Shown piece after piece: positions 25,736-31,545 of a stretch of 64,000 nucleotides of DNA. The number at the start of each line of letters is the position of its first letter. The stretch's first letter is position 1. The notes below the pieces were generated by a model. It had not been told where the DNA came from. It worked only from the letters and a program-made list of their open reading frames with translations, and ran no database searches. The position numbers were made by a program, and so were the translations under genes. Source of the DNA: Lachnospiraceae bacterium (GTDB lineage Bacteria > Bacillota > Clostridia > Oscillospirales > Ruminococcaceae). Location of the stretch: NCBI GenBank assembly GCA_023664705.1, contig JAMPFE010000002.1:26106-90105 (forward strand). The letters run 5' to 3'.

Positions 25736-26580
25736 GCTTTTCTGCTCCTCGACATTACCGAACCAATCACAAAGAATATTACGAACACGACAATATTCAC
25801 GCAGACTATGCTCGCTCCGCACGGCGTGTCCGCTATATACGAGATGAACATCCCGATAACGAAAGTCGTCACCGAAACGACCGCCGAGCAGACCGTCACC
25901 GATTTAAAGCTCTTGAACACCCTCATCGAGCAGAGCGCGGGGAATATTATCAGACTGGAGATCAGCATACTTCCCATAAGCCGCATACCTATCACGATAG
26001 TCACCGCCGTCAGCAGCGCCGTCAGCATATTGTAGAGGTCGGCGTTCGTACCCGTCGCCTTGGCGAAGCTCTCGTCGAACGTTATCGCGAATATCTTCGT
26101 GTAGAAGAACACGAACATCAGCAGCACCGCCAACGCCAAAATCACGCTCGTTACCACGTCGCCGCTGCTCACCGAGATTATGCTGCCGAACAGATAACTG
26201 TTTATGTCGACGTTCATTCCGCTCGACGTCGATACCGCCATAACCCCTATCGCCAGCGCTCCCGTGGAGATGAGCGCTATCGCCGCGTCGCCCTTTATCT
26301 TGCCGTTCGAGGACAATCTAAGCAGCAAAAACGCCGCCAGCACCACCACGGGTATCGCGACCGCCATCGGCGCGAGGTTCATCACAGTCGCCACGGCAAG
26401 CGCCCCGAAGCCGACGTGCGACAGTCCGTCGCCTATCATCGAGTAGCGCTTCAGCACAAGACTCACGCCCAACAGCGCCGCGCACAGCGACACCAGGACA
26501 CCCACTATCAGCGCCCTCACCAGCACCGGCGCGGAGAACATCTCGGCTATTATCTCAAAAAACTCACCCATGTACGGCAC
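25732..26580 (-). CDS. znuB: Metal ABC transporter permease (ZnuB/MntB family)
   Basis: 282 residues with about eight predicted membrane helices. The conserved RYSMIGDGLSHVGFGALAVA motif near residue 50 is diagnostic of the ABC-3 family (ZnuB, MntB, TroC/D). It forms the inner-membrane channel for the ZnuC ATPase and ZnuA binding protein. It overlaps the ATPase gene by 17 bases. Whether the metal is zinc, manganese or iron cannot be read from the permease. Confidence 0.92.
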   Translation of the reverse strand: MPYMGEFFEIIAEMFSAPVLVRALIVGVLVSLCAALLGVSLVLKRYSMIGDGLSHVGFGALAVATVMNLAPMAVAIPVVVLAAFLLLRLSSNGKIKGDAAIALISTGALAIGVMAVSTSSGMNVDINSYLFGSIISVSSGDVVTSVILALAVLLMFVFFYTKIFAITFDESFAKATGTNADLYNMLTALLTAVTIVIGMRLMGSMLISSLIIFPALCSMRVFKSFKSVTVCSAVVSVTTFVIGMFISYIADTPCGASIVCVNIVVFVIFFVIGSVMSRSRKA

Positions 26581-27271
26581 CGCCTTTCATAAAGTTCGCC
26601 GCGTCGCTCGCTATAAACTCGCCGAGAGTGCCGAAAAAGTGCTCCTCCTCGGTCATGCACAGCACATGGCTCGCGTATTTCAGCGCCGCCGACATATCGT
26701 GCGTCACCATTATCACGGTCACGCCGCTTTTGTTAATGCGCGAGATAAGCTCGTACAGCTCCGCGGTCACCATTGGGTCAAGCCCCGACACGGGCTCGTC
26801 CAACAAGAGCAGCTTTTTCGTCGCGCAGAGCGCCCTCGCCAGCAGCACGCGCTGCTGCTGACCGCCCGAAAGCTCCCGATAACTGCGCTTTTTCAGCTCC
26901 GTTATCCCGAGACGCTCCATATTTTCGGCGGCAAGCTTTCGCTCTCTCGCCGAGTAGAACGGACGTATCCCGCGCGAGTTCAGGCAGCCCGAGATCACCA
27001 CCTCGGAGACGCTTGCCGGGAAATCGCGCTGCGCGTTGGTCTGCTGCGGAAGATAGCCTATCTCGCGCCGCAGCAAGCCGTCCCCGAACGTTATCGAACC
27101 GTCCACGGGCTTCTTCAGCGACAGCAGAGCCTTTACCAGCGTGCTCTTCCCGGAGCCGTTCTCGCCGACTATGCACAGGTAATCGCCCGAATTTACCTCG
27201 AAGCTCAAGCCCTTTATTACCGTCATATTTTCGTATGACAGCGTTAAATTTTCCGTTTTGATAAGTGCCAT
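26564..27271 (-). CDS. znuC: Metal ABC transporter ATP-binding protein (ZnuC family)
   Basis: 235 residues with all ABC motifs: VGENGSGKSTLVKALL (Walker A), YRELSGGQQQRVLLARALC (signature), LLLDEPVSGLD (Walker B) and VIMVTHDM (switch His). It energises the ZnuB permease. It starts three bases after the MGMT-like gene and carries at its 5' end one copy of the repeat also seen at 27823-27854. Confidence 0.93.
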   Translation of the reverse strand: MALIKTENLTLSYENMTVIKGLSFEVNSGDYLCIVGENGSGKSTLVKALLSLKKPVDGSITFGDGLLRREIGYLPQQTNAQRDFPASVSEVVISGCLNSRGIRPFYSARERKLAAENMERLGITELKKRSYRELSGGQQQRVLLARALCATKKLLLLDEPVSGLDPMVTAELYELISRINKSGVTVIMVTHDMSAALKYASHVLCMTEEEHFFGTLGEFIASDAANFMKGGAVHG

Positions 27272-27294
27272 TTTTCAATCCAATCTGTACAAAA
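27261..27294. repeat. Imperfect direct repeat, copy A (end of MGMT-like gene/start of znuC)
   Basis: This segment holds the last codons of the MGMT-like gene and the first codons of znuC. An imperfect copy, with only a few differences, lies at 27823-27854 on the other side of the MGMT-like gene. Confidence 0.75.
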
Positions 27295-27754
27295 AACGCT
27301 CGTAGTCCTTGACGTAATAACGAATATTCGTTCTGCCCTTTTTGATAACAGTGTGACCCTCCGCTTCCAGCAGACGTTTCTGCTCCTCAACGCCGCCGGG
27401 GTATTTCGGGTTAAGCTCGCCGTTCGCCTTGAGCGTTCGGTGGTACGGGGTCTTGTCGTCCGCGCGCTGAAAGCTCGCCCACGCCGCTATCGAGCAGAAT
27501 ATCCCCGCCGTTATCGGGTCGGTGAAGTCGGCGTTGTTTTGCGCCGCAAAGTATTCGCGGATACCGCCGACCGTTATCACCTTTCCCGCGGGAACTCGCC
27601 GCATTACCGCGTCATAGTCGAGCGGCGGAGCGAAGTACATTCGCTTGCCGCCGTACTTCTTGATGCTCTTTTCGTCGGTGATCTCGACGATCTTCGGCAT
27701 ATCCTTGCTGTCTTTCAGCATTGCGTTGAAGTCCTTTTTGCTTTCGTTTGACAT
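27275..27754 (-). CDS. MGMT family protein lacking the acceptor cysteine (alkyltransferase-like)
   Basis: 159 residues. The winged-helix DNA-binding domain of methylguanine-DNA methyltransferase is seen in MRRVPAGKVITVGGIREYFA and the C-terminal KANGELNPKYPGGVEEQKR. The active-site PCHR is PYHR here, so no alkyl transfer is expected. Such alkyltransferase-like proteins bind damaged guanine and recruit other repair. GGAGGTG precedes the ATG and the gene has its own promoter. Its position between a metal-binding protein gene and znuC, bracketed by a repeat, suggests insertion into the transporter operon. Confidence 0.8.
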   Translation of the reverse strand: MSNESKKDFNAMLKDSKDMPKIVEITDEKSIKKYGGKRMYFAPPLDYDAVMRRVPAGKVITVGGIREYFAAQNNADFTDPITAGIFCSIAAWASFQRADDKTPYHRTLKANGELNPKYPGGVEEQKRLLEAEGHTVIKKGRTNIRYYVKDYERFLYRLD

Positions 27755-27774
27755 AAATCAACACCTCCGCGTTC

Positions 27775-27803
27775 ATTATAACGCGTTTTTACCGTGAACG
27801 CAA
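27775..27803 (-). promoter_or_regulatory. Internal promoter before the MGMT-like gene
   Basis: Minus-strand TTGCGT (27803-27798), 17 bases, TATAAT (27780-27775). Weak -35, perfect -10. It would let MGMT-znuC-znuB-ATPase be transcribed independently of the Fur-box promoter. Confidence 0.55.
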
Positions 27804-27822
27804 TGAGACGGTTTTATTTTTT

Positions 27823-27854
27823 ATAAGTGCCATATCTAATCCAATCTGTACAAA
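27823..27854. repeat. Imperfect direct repeat, copy B (remnant of the MGMT/znuC junction)
   Basis: Matches 27261-27294 with a few changes. Read on the minus strand it still spells the end of the MGMT-like gene (LYRLD-like) and the MALIK start of znuC, but the frames are broken. It is a footprint of duplication or insertion around the MGMT-like gene. Confidence 0.7.
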
Positions 27855-27855
27855 A

Positions 27856-28227
27856 TCACTCTAAATTAACAGTGATCGTCTCCCAAATTTTACCGTAATA
27901 TGATAATCTATGCTCGTTCAATTCTTTATGAACCTGCTCTAAAGCCATATGAGTAAGCTTTTTTAAGTCCTCGTGAGTTTTACAGGTATAATAGGCAACG
28001 GGTCTGTTTCCGCTGTCCCATTGTATCTCCGCATGGAATGAGCCTCTGTTATCATCATAACCGTTTCCGATAAGGATATCTAAATATATTTCTCTGTCAA
28101 TATTGTCACTGTACAAATATCTGACATGGAGCATTGCCTCGGTAAGGTGTGTTTCGGCGTAAAGCAGTTCTCCGTCCGAGAAGTCAAATTCATCCCAAAA
28201 ATCATCGGGAAGAGCAAGAATTTCCAT
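27856..28227 (-). CDS. Hypothetical protein in the metal operon
   Basis: 123 residues, soluble, acidic, not recognised. Notable stretches are LPDDFWDEFDFSDGELLYAE, LDILIGNGYDDNRGSFHAEI and THMALEQVHKELNEHRLSYY. GGAGG lies before its ATG and it starts two bases past znuA. Its codon use and AT content (for example AATTAACAGTGATCGTC) look a little richer in A/T than its neighbours, which fits a recent arrival. Confidence 0.6.
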   Translation of the reverse strand: MEILALPDDFWDEFDFSDGELLYAETHLTEAMLHVRYLYSDNIDREIYLDILIGNGYDDNRGSFHAEIQWDSGNRPVAYYTCKTHEDLKKLTHMALEQVHKELNEHRLSYYGKIWETITVNLE

Positions 28228-28229
28228 AA

Positions 28230-29171
28230 TTATCCTCCGTTTGTCAATATATTTTCCAACATTTGGAAATTTCGCTCCATAAGCGAAACATAGCTCTCCC
28301 CCGCTGCGAAATCGTCCGCCGTGATGTTGTGGCAGGTGTGGAACTCCGCAACGGGAAACGCGTTCTCGTTCGCGAGAGTTTCGGCTAGCTTGCGGCCGGA
28401 AAGCTCTATGCAGAATACCGCCGGCACGGTACCGCTCCCCGAGAGCCTTTCGGCAAGCGCCGCTATCGTCTGCGCGGACGGCTCCGTCTCGCTGCCGCAG
28501 CCCGGAAACGCCGCGAGGTAGTTAAGTCCGTACCCGCGGAAAAAATACAGCAGCGGAAATCTGTCCCCGAACACAAAAATGCGTTCTTCATCAGCCAAAA
28601 GCTCCGTAAATTTTTCGTCCAGAGCGTCTATTTCGGCAGCGTACTCCCCCGCCACGCTCTCGTACAGCGCCTTGTTTTGCGGAGCAATCGCGACGGCAGC
28701 TTGTTTTATACTCTCGACTATCAGCGCGGCGTTCTTCGGAGACGTCCAGATATGCTCGTCGTATTCGGTATCTTCATCGCGGTCGTGCTCCTCGGCTTCG
28801 GCAATTCCCTCGCTGTCCTCCTCGAGAGCCTCCACGGCGTCCATCATCCGCAGAGCGTTCACCTCGTCTGCCGATTTGAGAACATTCTCCACCCAAGCGT
28901 CCGACTCGCCACCGTTGTATATAAACAAATCGCAGCTGTCTATCTTCACTATGTCGCGCGCGGACGGGTCGTAGGAGTGGCTCTCCATGCCGGGCTTTAG
29001 AAGTAAGGTAACGTCCGCGGTATCGCCGAAAACTTGCCGAGCAAAGTCATACGCGGGGAAAATCGTGGTCACGACTTGAAGCTTGTCGCTCTCGGGCTTC
29101 TCCTCCGAAAGCGAACAGCCGCCGAGCAGCATAACCGCTGCCAACAGAACGGGAAAAAAACGTTTAAGCAT
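28230..29171 (-). CDS. znuA: Metal ABC transporter substrate-binding lipoprotein (ZnuA family)
   Basis: 313 residues. Lipobox LLGGC at residues 16-20 gives a membrane-anchored protein. Cluster A-I binding fold: VVTTIFPAYDFARQVFGD, GMESHSYDPS (metal His), a short acidic/His loop (EEHDRDEDTEYDEHIW) as in zinc-type ZnuA, and FHTCHNIT near the end. The His/acid loop favours zinc, but manganese is possible. It overlaps the Fur-family gene by eight bases. Confidence 0.9.
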   Translation of the reverse strand: MLKRFFPVLLAAVMLLGGCSLSEEKPESDKLQVVTTIFPAYDFARQVFGDTADVTLLLKPGMESHSYDPSARDIVKIDSCDLFIYNGGESDAWVENVLKSADEVNALRMMDAVEALEEDSEGIAEAEEHDRDEDTEYDEHIWTSPKNAALIVESIKQAAVAIAPQNKALYESVAGEYAAEIDALDEKFTELLADEERIFVFGDRFPLLYFFRGYGLNYLAAFPGCGSETEPSAQTIAALAERLSGSGTVPAVFCIELSGRKLAETLANENAFPVAEFHTCHNITADDFAAGESYVSLMERNFQMLENILTNGG

Positions 29172-29568
29172 TGCCAGTCTCCTTTGCGCACTCGCCGCAC
29201 AAGCCGTATATCACGGTCTTTCCGACGTCGACGGCGAAATCGTGGCTGCTCTCGATATGCCTTTTCATGTCCGCCATAAAGCTGCAGTCCATATGGATAA
29301 GCCTGCCGCATTTTTCACACTTGAGGTGAAAATGCTTTTGACATTGCTCCGATTCGTTCAGCTGATAACAGGACGCGTCGCCGTCGGTAAAGCGCTTCAG
29401 CACACCCTGCGAGGCGAGTTTCGACAGCGTTCTGTAAACGGTAGCCTCGCCCGATTTAATGTCGCCGCTCCTGATGATGTCCCTTGCAGTAAAGCACTTC
29501 CCGCGGTGGCGGTTGAAAAACTCGACGATCTCGTCGCGCTGCTTGGTTTTGTAGTCCTTATCGCTCAT
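29164..29568 (-). CDS. Fur family metal-responsive repressor (Fur/Zur type)
   Basis: 134 residues. Winged helix: KQRDEIVEFFNRHRGKCFTA then GEATVYRTLSKLASQGVLKR; metal-binding dimer domain: HFHLKCEKCGRLIHMDC and VIYGLCGECAKE, whose two CxxC pairs form the structural zinc site. The ATG at 29568 has AAAGGA upstream. It is encoded between a Fur-box-like operator and znuA, so it likely represses this operon. Zur, Fur and PerR cannot be separated by eye. Confidence 0.9.
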   Translation of the reverse strand: MSDKDYKTKQRDEIVEFFNRHRGKCFTARDIIRSGDIKSGEATVYRTLSKLASQGVLKRFTDGDASCYQLNESEQCQKHFHLKCEKCGRLIHMDCSFMADMKRHIESSHDFAVDVGKTVIYGLCGECAKETGNA

Positions 29569-29986
29569 TTTTTCCTTTGTACCTCCCGCCGTTAAATTCA
29601 AGCCGCTTTGCGTTGGATATCATCTTGTTGGCAGCAAGAAGCTCTTCATTGATATAAGTTATAAAATCGTCCGATATATTTTTCCCAAAACGTTCCCATA
29701 CAATATCGTCGTCCGACAGTCTTTCGGCTATCGTAACGTCCACGATATTCACAACATCGTCGGCTCCGTTTTGCCACATTTCCTCAATAAATCCGCAATA
29801 TTTTGATATCTCCCCGCCCGAATCGCTTTCAAGCAATAGTTCAAACAGCGGCAGACTTACTTCATCGGCGAAAAAAATATGCCCCAAAAGTTCGCCGTAA
29901 TCCCCATAATGGCGCTTTAAAGCGTTTGTTTTTTCGGGGAAGATATCCGTCAGTCTGCACGCGAAATCTTCTTTTGATATTTTCAT
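29558..29986 (-). CDS. Hypothetical protein, DUF7674-like
   Basis: 142 residues, acidic. The blocks GELLGHIFFADEVSLPLFEL, KYCGFIEEMWQNGADDVVNI and VDVTIAERLSDDDIVWERFG resemble a family of small Firmicutes proteins (I recall DUF7674), several of which sit near toxin or phage genes. The family assignment is from memory. First gene of the metal operon, overlapping the Fur gene by 11 bases. Confidence 0.6.
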   Translation of the reverse strand: MKISKEDFACRLTDIFPEKTNALKRHYGDYGELLGHIFFADEVSLPLFELLLESDSGGEISKYCGFIEEMWQNGADDVVNIVDVTIAERLSDDDIVWERFGKNISDDFITYINEELLAANKMISNAKRLEFNGGRYKGKNER

Positions 29987-30022
29987 TTATTCTCCTAAGC
30001 AATGAAAAGCTTTGTCAAAATT

Positions 30023-30049
30023 GATATTGACTATCATTTTCAAATTATA
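30023..30049 (-). promoter_or_regulatory. Fur-box-like operator and -10 box of the metal operon
   Basis: The 19 bases at 30023-30041 match the classical Fur box palindrome (GATAATGATAATCATTATC) at 15 positions. They sit just downstream of a minus-strand TATAAT (30049-30044). A repressor bound there would cover the transcription start of the DUF7674-fur-znuA operon. Motif match seen; regulation inferred. Confidence 0.6.
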
Positions 30050-30081
30050 TCATAAAATTTTTAAAAAATCAATAGTTTTTA

Positions 30082-30110
30082 TTGATTTTTTTGAAAAAAT
30101 GTAGTATAAT
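30082..30110 (+). promoter_or_regulatory. Sigma-A promoter of pduL
   Basis: TTGATT at 30082, 17-base spacer, TATAAT at 30105. The leader then contains a small perfect GGGCAA/TTGCCC palindrome (about 30126-30138) before the ribosome site. Confidence 0.75.
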
Positions 30111-30161
30111 TAAATAGAAATTATTGGGCAAATTGCCCGAAGAATATTGGAGGACAAAAAA

Positions 30162-30740
30162 ATGGCTGAAATTCTTATCGAAACGTCGGCAAGACACGTG
30201 CACGTGACCAAGGAGACCCTCGAGATCCTTTTCGGGAAGGGCGCGGAGCTCACCAAGAAAAAGGACCTCTCGCAGCCCGGACAGTTCGCGAGCGAGCAGA
30301 GAGTTACTGTCGTAGGTCCGAAGAAGGAACTTGCAAATGTGTCTATTCTCGGGCCGTGCCGCAGCGCCGACCAAGTGGAGCTGTCAGCAACAGACGCGCG
30401 CTCCGTGGGACTTGACATCGCGATCCGCGAGAGCGGCGATATCGCGGGCACTCCCGGCTGCACTCTCAAAGGTCCCGCCGGCGAAGTCACTATCAAGGAG
30501 GGCGTTATCGTTGCCAAGCGACACATTCACCTTACCCCCGAGACAGCCGACAAGCTGGGCGTTAAAAACAAGGACGTAGTTTGGGTAAAGTGCAACACAA
30601 ACGGCAGAGCGGCGGTGCTCGGAGACGTTGTGGTGCGCGTGAGCGAGAGCTTTGCGGACGCTATGCACATCGATACCGACGAGTCCAACGCTATCGGCGC
30701 GACGCCCGGGCTTATGGGCGAAATTCTCAAGGAGCTGTAA
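30162..30740 (+). CDS. pduL: Phosphate propanoyltransferase (PduL)
   Basis: 192 residues. It interconverts acyl-CoA and acyl-phosphate (propionyl- or acetyl-CoA). Two beta-barrel halves carry zinc-binding motifs ARHVHVT and AKRHIHLTPE. No encapsulation peptide or microcompartment gene is nearby, so this is probably the free-standing form that replaces Pta in some Clostridia. TTGGAGGA precedes the ATG at 30162. Its 3' third is repeated in decayed form immediately downstream. Confidence 0.93.
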   Translation: MAEILIETSARHVHVTKETLEILFGKGAELTKKKDLSQPGQFASEQRVTVVGPKKELANVSILGPCRSADQVELSATDARSVGLDIAIRESGDIAGTPGCTLKGPAGEVTIKEGVIVAKRHIHLTPETADKLGVKNKDVVWVKCNTNGRAAVLGDVVVRVSESFADAMHIDTDESNAIGATPGLMGEILKEL

Positions 30741-31210
30741 GCTTTATCGTTGCCGAGAGCCACATTATTCTCACCGCAAGCTGCCGAAAAACGGGCGTTA
30801 AATCAGGGACGTCGTGTGGGTAAAGCGCAGTACAAACGGCAGAGCGGCGGTGCTCGGGGACGTTGCGGTGCGCGTGAGTGGGAGCTTTGAACTGTGAGTT
30901 CGGAATATCACCGAGAGCTATATTTTCTCGACGCGGGGCTGCCGAAAAACGGGCGTTAAATCAGGAACGTCGTGTGGGTAAAGTGCAATACAAACGGCAG
31001 AGCGGCGGTGCTCGGGGACGTTGTGGTGCGCGTGAGCGAGAGCTTTGCGGACGCTATGCACATCGATACCGACGAGTCCAACGCTATCGGCGCGACGCCC
31101 GGGCTTATGGGCGAAATTCTCAAGGAGCTGTAAGATTGGAACGGCGTTATCGTCGCTGAGAGCCACATTTGACTCGCCCACGGGACTGCCGAAAAAACGG
31201 GCTCGATAAT
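30741..31210 (+). pseudogene. Tandem decayed copies of the pduL 3' end
   Basis: Three successive fragments repeat the pduL stretch from about 30503 to the stop. Copy 1 (about 30741-30893) is cut internally after GTGGGAGCTTTG. Copy 2 (about 30897-31133) includes a tail from about 30971 to the TAA at 31133 that is almost identical to the intact gene. Copy 3 (about 31135-31210) keeps only the start. The heads are diverged and carry stops, so none is a gene. Evidence of repeated tandem duplication with loss, and a recent copying event for the tail of copy 2. Confidence 0.85.
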
Positions 31211-31252
31211 GAAAATTTTGCAGGTTTTCAACTGGAAACTTGCAAAGCGCAA

Positions 31253-31293
31253 CAAGAAAAGGGACAAATCCTGCGGATCTGTCCCTTTTCTTG
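31253..31293 (+). terminator. 14-base hairpin, likely terminator of pduL
   Basis: CAAGAAAAGGGACA at 31253-31266 pairs perfectly with 31280-31293; the loop itself holds ATCC/GGAT pairing. The right arm is pyrimidine-rich (TCCCTTTTCTT), giving a U-rich RNA 3' arm although no separate T-run follows. It could work from either strand. Confidence 0.65.
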
Positions 31294-31358
31294 CAGATAA
31301 ATGCAGTCGGCGTGCAGTCTTTTGCAGCCGATTTGCAGTTATTTGCAGTGATTTGCGG
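31291..31358. repeat. Helically phased TGCAG array
   Basis: TGCAG begins at 31292, 31302, 31313, 31323, 31334 and 31344, then TGCGG at 31354: spacings 10, 11, 10, 11, 10 and 10, about one DNA turn each. Most copies read TTTGCAG. Further TGCAG words occur at 31219, 31446 and 31456. The run has a 21-base superperiod; no credible gene covers it. It may be a protein-binding array or a simple sequence expansion. Confidence 0.7.
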
Positions 31359-31545
31359 TTTTGCGCTGTAAATATTTGGAAATGATGTAAAATAAAGTAA
31401 AAATCTGGAAATATGCATGCAAACTAATTCGGCTGCCGAAAAGTTTGCAGTATTTTGCAGCAAAAGAGGGATTATTATAAGGTGTGCGGAGGTCTGCAAA
31501 AAATCGGCGCCGAACATCCGCCCGGCGCCGAGACGCTTTTCCCGG
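31359..31545. other. Gene-free stretch downstream of the DUF3825 gene
   Basis: AT-rich spacer with two more TTTGCAG words (31444-31460). A GGCGCCG...CGGCGCC palindrome (about 31506-31529) lies close to the stop of the leftward DUF3825 gene and probably ends it. Together with the pduL remnants it makes an 805-base region without intact genes. Confidence 0.5.

Noticed and set aside
31291..31376. Small heptad-repeat peptide gene over the TGCAG array
   Set aside because: The frame reads as heptads to a TAA but has no in-frame start codon with a ribosome site and overlaps the hairpin stem.
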